Below the pieces are notes generated by a model. It was not told the origin of the DNA, ran no database searches, and saw nothing but the letters and a program-made list of their open reading frames with translations. 64,000 nucleotides of DNA from Staphylococcus roterodami (GTDB lineage Bacteria; Bacillota; Bacilli; Staphylococcales; Staphylococcaceae), in the NCBI GenBank assembly GCA_022493055.1, contig CP092781.1:682001-746000 (forward strand), in the 5' to 3' direction. The translations under genes and the position numbers were made by a program. Positions within the stretch are counted from its first letter, which is position 1. Each line of letters begins with the position of its first letter. Of this stretch, positions 37,352 to 46,400 are shown piece after piece.

Positions 37352-37810
37352 TTAATTTCTCTCCCTTACTTGATGAATAATTTTTGATAAAGACATTTCA
37401 AATGTTTTCTTATCTTGTTTAGTAAAAGGGGGTGGGCCTTTGTGACGACCACCTTGTTTTCTAATTTGTGCATTAAGATATCGTTTATCTAAAAGTTGTT
37501 GGATATTTTTAGGGTTGTATATCTTCCCATTATGATGCATAACAGTATCTACTTTATCGATTAATAAACTCGCAAGACCGTAATCTTGAGTGATAACTAT
37601 GTCTTCAGCTTTAGAGAGTTGAACAATTTTATAATCAACTGCATCCGGTCCATCATCGACATAAACTGTTGATACATGTGGAGGATATACTTGATTTGAG
37701 TAATGACTAAAGCTACGAATGATTGTCACAAAAATGCCTGTCTCAGTTGTTAACTCAATTATAGAATTAACAACAGGACAAGCATCTCCATCAATGATAA
37801 TATTTGTCAC
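37352..37810 (-). CDS. YaiI/YqxD family protein (DUF188)
   Basis: A 152-residue protein of the UPF0178 family, a PIN/NYN-like nuclease fold: the start IIIDGDACPVV and the later VYVDDGPDAVDY and VITQDYGLASLL carry the conserved acidic residues. Role not established. Middle gene of the operon, two bases after the upstream gene and one base before the LOG gene. Confidence 0.85.
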   Translation of the reverse strand: MTNIIIDGDACPVVNSIIELTTETGIFVTIIRSFSHYSNQVYPPHVSTVYVDDGPDAVDYKIVQLSKAEDIVITQDYGLASLLIDKVDTVMHHNGKIYNPKNIQQLLDKRYLNAQIRKQGGRHKGPPPFTKQDKKTFEMSLSKIIHQVRERN

Positions 37811-37812
37811 TA

Positions 37813-38496
37813 TTATGCCTCAGTATCATTGCTTTTATTTTGTGTTTTTGGGCTTCTAGCAACATAATCTTTATATTTTTTAAATGACTTGATGCGTGCT
37901 TTTTCAGCTTCTTGTTGTTGTTTTTGTTCTTCTTTGTGACGTTTTTCTATATTCTTTTGTAACTTTTTATTCATTTTGTCAATTTCTTTGCGATTCTTTT
38001 CTGCAAGTTTATCGCCTTTTTTCTCGGTCTTTTCGTCTAACTTAGTAGGTGTTAGACCGACTTTTTCTTCATACTTTTGCGATTTTTTCATATCTTTAAT
38101 GCGTTGTAATTGATTTTTTTCACGCTCTTTTTGTTCTTCTTTATGGCGTTTTTCAATATTTTTTTGAAGGATTTTATTCATTTTATCTGCGTCTTTGCGA
38201 TTTTGTTTTGCTAATTTTTCGCCTTTTTTCTCAATATAGGCAGGATCATGTTCTCTAGCAAACTTTTTGAGCTCACGCTTATTTTCAAAATCTTGTTTTT
38301 TATCACCAACATATTCTTTAACATCACTAGCTGTATTACTGATTACTGAAGATGTTTTTGAATCTACCTTACTAGTTGCATCAGTAACTTTTTGTACATC
38401 AGGATGTTGTTTAATTCGTTTGCGTTCAACAAACAAAGGTACTAATACTATTGGTAATACATTAATCATAAATTTGATGACTTTTTTCTTATCCAT
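37813..38496 (-). CDS. Membrane-anchored lysine/glutamate-rich repeat protein
   Basis: A 227-residue protein with one N-terminal membrane segment (KFMINVLPIVLVPLFV) and a long highly charged remainder. Two blocks of about 33 residues are near-identical: KGEKLAKQNRKDADKMNK.. and KGDKLAEKNRKEIDKMNK.., both running on to KNIEKRHKEEQK. They look like long single helices or coiled coils. GGAGG before MDKKKVIKF fixes the start at 38496; the open frame is 27 codons longer. First gene of an operon with DUF188 and LOG genes. No known family. Confidence 0.78.
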   Translation of the reverse strand: MDKKKVIKFMINVLPIVLVPLFVERKRIKQHPDVQKVTDATSKVDSKTSSVISNTASDVKEYVGDKKQDFENKRELKKFAREHDPAYIEKKGEKLAKQNRKDADKMNKILQKNIEKRHKEEQKEREKNQLQRIKDMKKSQKYEEKVGLTPTKLDEKTEKKGDKLAEKNRKEIDKMNKKLQKNIEKRHKEEQKQQQEAEKARIKSFKKYKDYVARSPKTQNKSNDTEA

Positions 38497-38602
38497 AGAT
38501 CTTGCCTCCATAATTACTTTATTATTTTTACATACCCTATGATACATCAATATAAACGATGAGAGTAGTGAATGCATCTATGTATTTTATGTTTTTGAAA
38601 GG

Positions 38603-38645
38603 TAAAAATAAAGACTGCCAATTAAGTATAAATTAACTGACAGTC
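38603..38645 (-). terminator. Terminator of uppP
   Basis: GACTGCCAATTAA (38613-38625) pairs with TTAACTGACAGTC (38633-38645), two mismatches; the A-run before it serves as T-run on the minus strand. Confidence 0.75.
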
Positions 38646-38660
38646 CACATTTAATATGAT

Positions 38661-39536
38661 TTAAATGTCTTTACCAATGCCAAATCCAAAATACAAAATT
38701 GCAATAAAGACAACTAAGATAATTCTGTATATGGCAAATGGAATTAATTTAATTTTATTAATAAGATGTAGGAATGTTTTAATTGCAATTAAACCTACTG
38801 TAAATGCAGCTAAAAATCCTAAAATGTAAAATGGAATATCTGCAATTTGAATGTCTTGATAATGTTTTAATAGTGACAGTCCACTAGCAGCTAACATAAT
38901 TGGCACGGCCATAATAAATGTGAAATCTGATGCTGCTTTATGATTTAGTTTCATTAATACACCAGTAGATATAGTAGAGCCTGAACGACTGAAGCCAGGC
39001 CACATTGCTACTGCTTGAGAGATACCAATAACAAATGCTTGGAAATAATTAATTTGATCAACGGTTTGTTGATTTTTAACTTTAGCTGAATATTTATCAG
39101 CAATAATCATATAAATTGCTCCTACGAATAATCCAATCATAACGGTAGGGACACTGAAAAGATGTTCTTCAATAAAGTTATCGAATAATAATCCTAAAAT
39201 ACCAGCTGGTATCATACCTACTAACACATGTAATAGATTTAATCTTCTAGGCTTCGAGCGTCTTTGTTGATTATTGTCTACATCAACGTGTTTGTGTTTA
39301 CCAATATGTAATATCTCTAAGAAGCGTTCACGGAACACCCATGCTGCTGCAAAAACAGAACCTAATTGAATAACAATTTTGAACGTAAATGCTGATTGAG
39401 AACCTAAAAATTCAGATGACTTTAACCACATATCATCAACAAGAATCATATGTCCAGTAGAAGAAACAGGTGCAAATTCTGTTAATCCTTCGACGATTCC
39501 TAAGATAATACCTTTAATTAATTCAATGATAAACAT
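38661..39536 (-). CDS. uppP: Undecaprenyl-diphosphatase UppP (BacA)
   Basis: A 291-residue integral membrane enzyme that removes a phosphate from undecaprenyl diphosphate and so recycles the lipid carrier for wall and teichoic acid synthesis; extra copies give bacitracin resistance. The catalytic motif EGLTEFAPVSSTGH (Glu16, Glu20, His29) and the second motif PGFSRSGSTIS (near residue 180) are intact. About eight membrane helices. An open frame 18 codons longer exists, but GTGGG before ATG 39536 and the family length support this start. Divergent from the cydDC-like pair. Confidence 0.95.
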   Translation of the reverse strand: MFIIELIKGIILGIVEGLTEFAPVSSTGHMILVDDMWLKSSEFLGSQSAFTFKIVIQLGSVFAAAWVFRERFLEILHIGKHKHVDVDNNQQRRSKPRRLNLLHVLVGMIPAGILGLLFDNFIEEHLFSVPTVMIGLFVGAIYMIIADKYSAKVKNQQTVDQINYFQAFVIGISQAVAMWPGFSRSGSTISTGVLMKLNHKAASDFTFIMAVPIMLAASGLSLLKHYQDIQIADIPFYILGFLAAFTVGLIAIKTFLHLINKIKLIPFAIYRIILVVFIAILYFGFGIGKDI

Positions 39537-39754
39537 AATGTACCCACTTTCATTACTCAATTTAATTAGTCTAAATATCAAAATTACCATATTATGATAG
39601 CATATTCATTTAATTACATGCCAGTTCTAGTTATAATACGAGACTAAAGGTGAAAATATACAACGTTTTTTACATGAAAAAATTCAAAATTTTAATGAGC
39701 TATTTAATATGATTTTAAGAAAAACCTTTTATAATAGGTTTAGGTGATATAATT

Positions 39755-41386
39755 GTGAAAAAATTAACGACAATATTGTTTCAATATAAAGTTTTTCCAG
39801 TACTAATGTTGGTTGTAAGTACCGTACTTGGGTTACTCGTTATAACTCAAAACATTTTAATCGCAGACTTTTTGTCTAAAATTATAAAACATCAATTACA
39901 AGGTCTGTGGCCAATTTTATTCATTTTACTTGGTGTACTTTTATTAAGAGCAACTGTGCAATTTCTAAATCAATGGTTGGGTGATACTTTAGCATTTAAA
40001 GTAAAGCATATGTTGCGACAACGTATCATTCATTCAAAGCGAATCTATCCAATTGGGGAACAAATGACAATTCTCACTGAAAATATAGATGGATTAGCTC
40101 CTTTTTATAAAAGTTATCTACCACAAGTATTCAAATCAATGATGGTTCCATTTATAATTATCGTCACTATGTTTTTCATTCATTTAAATACTGCTTTAAT
40201 TATGTTAATAACTGCACCGTTTATCCCATTGTTTTATATTATTTTTGGTCTAAAAACTCGAGATGAATCTAAAGATCAAATGACATATTTAAATCAATTT
40301 AGTCAACGTTTTTTAAATATTGCTAATGGATTAGTTACGTTGAAATTATTTAATCGTACAGAAAAAGCAGCTAAGCATATTTATGAAGATAGTACACAGT
40401 TTCGAACGTTGACGATGCGCATATTACGTAGTGCTTTTTTATCGGGGTTAATGCTTGAATTCATCAGTATGTTAGGAATAGGACTTGTTGCATTGGAAGC
40501 AACATTAAGCTTAGTAGTATTTCATCATATTGATTTTAAAACAGCTGCAATTGCAATTATTTTAGCACCTGAATTCTATAATGCAATCAAGGATTTAGGA
40601 CAAGCATTTCATACAGGTAAACAAAGTGAAGGTGCAAGTGATGTCGTATTCGATTTTCTAGAACAACCTAATGATGATAAGACATCTCAAATAAAATATT
40701 TAAAAGAGCAACAACCATTTATTCGCTTGAATGATGTATCTTTTCGTTATGCTAATACTGATAGATTTGTATTGAATAAAATAAATATAGACATTTCAAA
40801 AGGTGATCAAATAGCACTTGTTGGACCAAGTGGCGCAGGTAAATCTACTTTGACACATATTATCTCAGGAGCATACTCACCAACAAGTGGGATTATTATT
40901 TCAAATCAAGACAATATTGATATAGGTGTTTTAAGTCAGCATCCTTATATTTTTAGTGCTTCAATAAAGGATAATATTACGATGTTTAAAGACATGGAGA
41001 ATAGCAAAGTTGAAGCTGTACTCGATGAGGTTGGTTTGCTTGAAAAAGTGCATGCTTATAAACATGGTATTGATACAAAAATTGGTGAGGGTGGGGAAAT
41101 GCTTTCAGGAGGACAAATGAGGCGCATAGAACTTTGTCGTCTATTAGTTATGAAGCCAGATCTCGTTATTTTTGATGAGCCTGCAACTGGTTTGGATGTA
41201 CAAACAGAACATATGATTCAGAATGTATTATTTAAGCATTTTAATACAGCGACGATGATTGTCATTGCTCATAGAGATAATACGATTCGCCATTTACGAA
41301 GACGTATCTACTTAGAAAAAGGAAAAGTGATAGCTGATGACTATAATATTTCAGTAAATTTAGCAGAAAATGGTGAGCACTTATGA
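39755..41386 (+). CDS. cydD: ABC exporter subunit CydD
   Basis: A 543-residue half ABC exporter: six membrane helices (residues 1-300) and an ATPase domain with Walker A GPSGAGKST, signature LSGGQMRR and Walker B LVIFDEP. With the next gene it makes a heterodimer of the CydDC type, which in E. coli exports cysteine and glutathione and is required to assemble cytochrome bd. The staphylococcal substrate is not proven. GTG start at 39755 (GGTGATATAATT upstream is a weak site). Overlaps cydC by four bases. Confidence 0.85.
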   Translation: MKKLTTILFQYKVFPVLMLVVSTVLGLLVITQNILIADFLSKIIKHQLQGLWPILFILLGVLLLRATVQFLNQWLGDTLAFKVKHMLRQRIIHSKRIYPIGEQMTILTENIDGLAPFYKSYLPQVFKSMMVPFIIIVTMFFIHLNTALIMLITAPFIPLFYIIFGLKTRDESKDQMTYLNQFSQRFLNIANGLVTLKLFNRTEKAAKHIYEDSTQFRTLTMRILRSAFLSGLMLEFISMLGIGLVALEATLSLVVFHHIDFKTAAIAIILAPEFYNAIKDLGQAFHTGKQSEGASDVVFDFLEQPNDDKTSQIKYLKEQQPFIRLNDVSFRYANTDRFVLNKINIDISKGDQIALVGPSGAGKSTLTHIISGAYSPTSGIIISNQDNIDIGVLSQHPYIFSASIKDNITMFKDMENSKVEAVLDEVGLLEKVHAYKHGIDTKIGEGGEMLSGGQMRRIELCRLLVMKPDLVIFDEPATGLDVQTEHMIQNVLFKHFNTATMIVIAHRDNTIRHLRRRIYLEKGKVIADDYNISVNLAENGEHL

Positions 41387-43056
41387 AAACACGATTAAAA
41401 TTTCAAATAGATAAGGATTTAATTTTAGCAATAGTTGTCGGCGTTACTGGAAGTTTAGTTGCACTTGCTATGTTCTTTTTAAGTGGATATATGGTGACTC
41501 AAAGTGCGCTAGGTGCACCACTTTATGCATTAATGATTTTAGTTGTTACGGTTAAGCTATTTGGATTTTTAAGGGCAATCACTCGATATGTGGAACGTCT
41601 TGTTTCTCATAAAGCAACATTTACAATGTTACGTGATATTCGAGTGCAATTTTTCGGGAAATTAGTTAATGTCATACCTAATGTTTATCGAAAGTTAAGT
41701 TCGAGTGATTTAATTGCTCGTATGATAAGTCGTGTGGAGGCTTTACAAAATATATATCTTCGTGTTTATTATCCGCCAATAGTTATTGGATTGACAGCCA
41801 TTGTAACAGCGGTGGTTATGATATTTATTTCGATTGGTCATGCAATGCTAATCATGATTAGCATGTTGTTCACATTACTCATTGTTCCTTGGTTAAGTGC
41901 TAAAAAAGCACGTACATTAAAAAAGTATGTTGCTGAAGAACAATCACAATTTTTAAATTATTTTTATGATTATAAAGCTGGAATGGGAGAATTGAAGCGT
42001 TTTAATCGTGTTGACATGTATCGAGAAGCATTGATGACTAAACTTAGTCAATTTGCTCATTTACAACTTAAAGAACAGAGATTTTTAACATTATATGATT
42101 TTATTTTAAATATTGTGGCTATGATTTCAATATTTGGTAGTTTAGTTTTAGGGTTAATTCAAATTAATGAAGGGCATCTAAACATAATTTATATGACTAG
42201 TATTGTACTAATGATATTAACGTTATTTGAACAAGCTGTTCCGATGACTAACGTTGCATATTACAAAGCTGATACAGACCAAGCTTTGCATGATATTAAT
42301 GAAGTGATATCAACACCAACTGCCAACGGATATTCGTCTATAAATTATGATATGGTATCAAAACAAGTATTTGATATAAAACACGCGAGCTTTAAATATT
42401 GGAACCAGCAATCCTACGTATTACAAGATATTAATTTTAAAGTTAATAGAGGAGAAAAGGTTGCTATTGTGGGACCGTCTGGGTCTGGCAAGAGTACTTT
42501 GCTACAAATAATGGCAGGTCTATATCAACTTGATAATAGTTCAATAGTATATGAAAACATGAATATGTTTGAGATCAATGACGAAGATAAATTTGAAACT
42601 TTAAATGTCCTGTTACAATCACAGCAATTATTTGATGGTACATTACGTGATAATTTATTTTCTGAAGCAGACGATGAAGTTATTTATAACATTTTCAATA
42701 AACTTGATTTAACTCATTTATCATTAGACCAGCATTTAGATTTAAATGGCAGTACATTATCTGGTGGAGAAATACAAAGATTAGCTATTGCTAGAATGAT
42801 GTTGAAAGAACATTCAAAAACATGGATTTTAGATGAACCATCGACAGCCTTAGACCAGCAAAATTCTACAAAAGTAATGGATTTAATTGAAGAGCAAGCC
42901 CAAACGTTAATAGTTGCTACACACGATTTAAATTTATTGTCACGTTTTGACACCATCATCGTGATGATAAATGGTAAAATAGTTGAAAAGGGAAACTATC
43001 AACAATTACTTGCTGAGCAAGGTGCTTTATGGAATATGATTCAATATAATGCATAA
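41383..43056 (+). CDS. cydC: ABC exporter subunit CydC
   Basis: The 557-residue partner half-exporter: six membrane helices with the conserved LRAITRYVERLVSHKATF loop typical of CydC, then an ATPase with Walker A GPSGSGKST, signature LSGGEIQR, Walker B TWILDEP and switch ATHDL. Coupled to cydD by an ATGA overlap. No cytochrome bd genes are in the window. A terminator ends the pair. Confidence 0.87.
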   Translation: MKTRLKFQIDKDLILAIVVGVTGSLVALAMFFLSGYMVTQSALGAPLYALMILVVTVKLFGFLRAITRYVERLVSHKATFTMLRDIRVQFFGKLVNVIPNVYRKLSSSDLIARMISRVEALQNIYLRVYYPPIVIGLTAIVTAVVMIFISIGHAMLIMISMLFTLLIVPWLSAKKARTLKKYVAEEQSQFLNYFYDYKAGMGELKRFNRVDMYREALMTKLSQFAHLQLKEQRFLTLYDFILNIVAMISIFGSLVLGLIQINEGHLNIIYMTSIVLMILTLFEQAVPMTNVAYYKADTDQALHDINEVISTPTANGYSSINYDMVSKQVFDIKHASFKYWNQQSYVLQDINFKVNRGEKVAIVGPSGSGKSTLLQIMAGLYQLDNSSIVYENMNMFEINDEDKFETLNVLLQSQQLFDGTLRDNLFSEADDEVIYNIFNKLDLTHLSLDQHLDLNGSTLSGGEIQRLAIARMMLKEHSKTWILDEPSTALDQQNSTKVMDLIEEQAQTLIVATHDLNLLSRFDTIIVMINGKIVEKGNYQQLLAEQGALWNMIQYNA

Positions 43057-43057
43057 C

Positions 43058-43102
43058 AAAAAACTGCTTGATAGGCTGAATAAACCTTTCAAGCAGTTTT
43101 TT
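43058..43102 (+). terminator. Terminator of cydDC
   Basis: AAAAAACTGCTTGA (43058-43071) pairs with TCAAGCAGTTTTTT (43089-43102), perfect. Confidence 0.85.
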
Positions 43103-43183
43103 ACTAACAAGCAAAAGCTTGTTAATTGTGTTTTATTCTTAATAAATTCTAAACATTACTTTAATTGTCATGACAAAAGTTAA

Positions 43184-43627
43184 TTATTTTTCCTTTGTTT
43201 CATCAAATGCATGAATCACTTTACCTAATAAGCGATTAAGTTCTTTAACTTCATCTTTAGATAAAGAAGAAGCAGAAGCTACTTTGTCAGATGCATTACT
43301 TAATTCTGGTCTAATAGTTTCACTTTTGTCAGTCAAGTGAATAAATACTTCACGTTGATCGACTTCGGAACGTTCACGCTTAATTAAGTCTACTTGTTCC
43401 ATTCTTTTTAATAATGGTGATACTGTACCAGTATCGAGTGCTAATTCAGTTACGACTTTCTTGACGTTTACAGGAGATTCATCCCATAAAATAGTTAAAA
43501 CAAGAAATTGTGGGTATGTTAGATTGTACTTCTTAAAAACTTTGTTAGAGTAGTAGCGATTAACTTGTCTTTGAGCATTGTACAAACTAAAGCATAGCTG
43601 TTCTTTTAAATTATGTTGATCAGACAT
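43184..43627 (-). CDS. mgrA: Global regulator MgrA (MarR/SarA family)
   Basis: A 147-residue winged-helix dimer that controls autolysis, capsule, surface proteins and efflux pumps including norA. Cys12, the redox switch residue, is present in EQLCFSLY; the recognition helix region is [28 protein letters not shown]. It differs from the S. aureus protein I remember at about one position. On the minus strand, with a 226-bp upstream gap to the GTPase gene that should hold its promoters and long leader. norA, one of its targets, lies 8 kb away. Confidence 0.96.
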   Translation of the reverse strand: MSDQHNLKEQLCFSLYNAQRQVNRYYSNKVFKKYNLTYPQFLVLTILWDESPVNVKKVVTELALDTGTVSPLLKRMEQVDLIKRERSEVDQREVFIHLTDKSETIRPELSNASDKVASASSLSKDEVKELNRLLGKVIHAFDETKEK

Positions 43628-43853
43628 TAAAGTTCTCCTCCAGACATACTATCCGTTTTTTTCTCTTTTCGGATTGGTAATCATTAAAAAGTTGATTGTT
43701 TATTAATTCACAACTTTCTTTGATTCAATGCCATGCTAAAATTAAAGTATGTTTAAAGTTTAGAAGATATTTTTGATTAAATCAAGCAAAAAGATAATTT
43801 AATATATATGTTATCATTTTTAAAAATAACTGTAATAGAAAAGAGAATATAAA

Positions 43854-44792
43854 ATGAAAAATAATAAAGATGAAAAAATAAGAATATCCATAATTAACGG
43901 ATTTTTAGGTAGTGGTAAAACCACGTTACTGACACATTATATTAGTGAATTATTAAAAAATGATGAGAAAATTAAAATCATCATGAATGAATTCGGTAGT
44001 TTTGATATTGATAGCAATAGTATTTCTAATGAAATTGAAGTGTATTCATTGATAAATGGCTGTGTTTGTTGTGATCTTAAGCAAGAACTTGTCTCAGAAC
44101 TGACGGCAATTGCTTTGAACGGCGATGTTAATCATGTCATCATAGAGGCTACTGGAATTGCTCATCCTTTAGAACTACTAATTGCTTGTCAAGATCCAAA
44201 GCTAGTTAGTTATTTTGAAAAGCCAACGATAATTGGTGTTTTAGATGCTAAGAGATTTTTAAATCGACATCAATATACTGACAATACAGTTTCACTTATG
44301 GAAGATCAACTTAAGTTAAGCGATATAGTTATAATTAATAAAATTGACCTTGTAACTGATGATAATATTCAAATAATCAAAAGCCAATTATATGATATAT
44401 GTCCTGGTGTTATGACGTATACAACAACATTTGGCCATGTGCCTTTCAATACGCTACTTTTAAAAACTAAAAATAAACAATTAGCAAATGAAAATCATCA
44501 ACACCACCATCACCATCATGGAATTAAAAGTATGCATTATACGTTTAGTGGTCCGATAGATAGACAGTTGTTTTATCAATTCATTTTAAAATTACCAGAT
44601 TCAGTATTACGTTTAAAAGGTTATGTCATTTTTAGAGATAAACCTGATGCTATATATGAATTTCAATATGCATATGGATTACCTGATTATGGTATTGTTT
44701 CGATGAACGTATCTTTAACCATTGTCATCATAGGGGAGACTTTAGATACTAATCAACTACGTAATCAATTAGATATGCTACAATTTACGTAA
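43854..44792 (+). CDS. COG0523 (CobW/YciC-type) GTPase, putative metal chaperone
   Basis: A 312-residue G3E-family GTPase: Walker A GFLGSGKTT (residues 16-24), the metal-binding CxCC motif (Cys70, 72, 73 in GCVCC), NKID guanine-specificity motif, and a histidine-rich stretch with six histidines in a row near residue 218. C-terminal CobW_C domain. Such proteins insert or deliver zinc or other metals, often during zinc starvation; I do not see a clear Zur box upstream. The histidine run is natural, not a tag. Confidence 0.85.
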   Translation: MKNNKDEKIRISIINGFLGSGKTTLLTHYISELLKNDEKIKIIMNEFGSFDIDSNSISNEIEVYSLINGCVCCDLKQELVSELTAIALNGDVNHVIIEATGIAHPLELLIACQDPKLVSYFEKPTIIGVLDAKRFLNRHQYTDNTVSLMEDQLKLSDIVIINKIDLVTDDNIQIIKSQLYDICPGVMTYTTTFGHVPFNTLLLKTKNKQLANENHQHHHHHHGIKSMHYTFSGPIDRQLFYQFILKLPDSVLRLKGYVIFRDKPDAIYEFQYAYGLPDYGIVSMNVSLTIVIIGETLDTNQLRNQLDMLQFT

Positions 44793-44891
44793 TTAAACTA
44801 ACCTCATAAAACTTACTTTTAAAAAGTTGAAGTACTGTTGCAAATTAATGTTATGAAATTTTTGTGACAACGAGGGATGGGAGGATGTTTT

Positions 44892-45800
44892 ATGGAACAA
44901 ATTATGGTAAATCATTATGTACATTTTTCTAGACTTGTACAAGGATTTTGGCGTGCTAATGAATGGAAAATGACTGCACAAGAGTTGAATTATTTTATAA
45001 ATGAGTTAGTTGAACGTGGTATAACTACAATGGATCATGCAGATATATATGGAGATTATCAATGTGAGAAATTATTTGGAAATGCATTGAAATTATCACC
45101 TGATTTGAGATCTAAGCTTCAAATTGTTACGAAATGTGGAATTGTTTTGCCTTCCGCACAATTTGATTTTACAAATGGGCATCGGTATGATTTAAATAGT
45201 AAGCATATTATTAAATCTGTTGAACGATCTTTAAATAATTTAAATATTGATTATTTAGATAGTTTGCTGATTCATCGTCCTTCGCCATTAATGGATCCTG
45301 AACAAGTTGCTGACGCGTTAACGAAACTTGTAAAAGAGGGCAAGATTAGATCATTCGGTGTTTCAAATTTTAATGATGCACAATATCAATTGTTAAATCA
45401 ATATATCACTAAAGAACGCCTACATATTAGTGTGAATCAATTGGAATTATCACCATATCATATTGGAAATTTACAAGATGGAACTATGGATTCAATGTAT
45501 CAACATCATGTTCAGATAATGGCATGGAGTCCTTTTGCAGGTGGTAAAATTTTTGATAATGATAATGTTAAAGCTAGACGAATTATGAAAGTTATAAAAC
45601 CAATTGCTGAAAAATATGGTGTTACTGAAATGGCAGTGATGATATCATGGTTGGTGAAATTACCACACTGTGTTATGCCGATACTTGGGACAAGACAATT
45701 ACAACGAATTGACCAAGCAATTGATGGATTGCAGATTTCACTTGATGATCAATCATGGTTTGATATATACACAGCCATACTTGGACAAGATATTCCATAA
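44892..45800 (+). CDS. Aldo/keto reductase
   Basis: A 302-residue NADP-dependent oxidoreductase of the YdhF-like aldo/keto reductase branch. Catalytic tetrad by position: Asp in TMDHADIYG, Tyr in the same motif, Lys in IVTKCGI and His in SLLIHRP. The cofactor end is LPHCVMPILGTRQLQR. An ATG 15 bases upstream is in frame, but it lies in the ribosome site GGGAGG (44879-44884), so ATG 44892 is the start. Followed 32 bases later by a small membrane protein gene, probably in one operon. Substrate unknown. Confidence 0.85.
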   Translation: MEQIMVNHYVHFSRLVQGFWRANEWKMTAQELNYFINELVERGITTMDHADIYGDYQCEKLFGNALKLSPDLRSKLQIVTKCGIVLPSAQFDFTNGHRYDLNSKHIIKSVERSLNNLNIDYLDSLLIHRPSPLMDPEQVADALTKLVKEGKIRSFGVSNFNDAQYQLLNQYITKERLHISVNQLELSPYHIGNLQDGTMDSMYQHHVQIMAWSPFAGGKIFDNDNVKARRIMKVIKPIAEKYGVTEMAVMISWLVKLPHCVMPILGTRQLQRIDQAIDGLQISLDDQSWFDIYTAILGQDIP

Positions 45801-45832
45801 AAATAATTACTCAACATATAAAGGAGCATAAC

Positions 45833-46120
45833 ATGACAAACGAAGACAAACGTTTTGAACAATTAGGCTTTGAGCGTAAATTTATAATTATTCCATATGT
45901 AATTTATGCCGTTATCGTATTAATGTTAAACATTTTCTATTCTGATTTAAAAATAACAATGACACTTTTCGGCTTATTTTTTGCATATAATGTTGTGATT
46001 TTATTTATAGCATTCCTTAAACATTACAAACGCACATTAATTTTAAGCTTTATTTTAGCAATATTAAGTGGAGCTGCATTCTTTGGTATTATATATGTTT
46101 ACGGTATAAATCATTTTTAA
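45833..46120 (+). CDS. Small membrane protein, three helices
   Basis: A 95-residue protein with a short charged N-terminus (MTNEDKRFEQLGFERKF) and three membrane helices that fill the rest. I do not recognise a family. AAGGAGC lies before the ATG. It follows the aldo/keto reductase closely and has a terminator after it, so it likely ends that operon. Confidence 0.7.
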   Translation: MTNEDKRFEQLGFERKFIIIPYVIYAVIVLMLNIFYSDLKITMTLFGLFFAYNVVILFIAFLKHYKRTLILSFILAILSGAAFFGIIYVYGINHF

Positions 46121-46188
46121 ATTTTTATTTGAACTATCTACGAAATTTACATCCGAAATTTACTAATCAAAATGACTTAATTGATTGT

Positions 46189-46225
46189 AACTCTCTACGG
46201 ATAAGATTTTGTAGGTAGTTTTTTA
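46189..46225 (+). terminator. Terminator after the small membrane protein
   Basis: AACTCTCTAC pairs with GTAGGTAGTT (two mismatches), followed by TTTTTT. Confidence 0.6.
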
Positions 46226-46400
46226 TTATGCATATTTTGCTAGAATGCAAGACTTGGTCTTTATAGGCATCGCTTTGCTTTTCGTAGCTATTTACAAAAT
46301 ATTTTGAAAAAACTGTGTATTTTGCATTAATTGAAAAACTATGTTTTGAAAAATTGATATAATTAACTTGAACATGAATTAAAACAAAGGGGCGAGTGAT

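Noticed and set aside
44490..44520. Six histidine codons in a row, like a purification tag
   Set aside because: It lies inside an intact COG0523 GTPase, where histidine-rich metal-binding stretches are normal.
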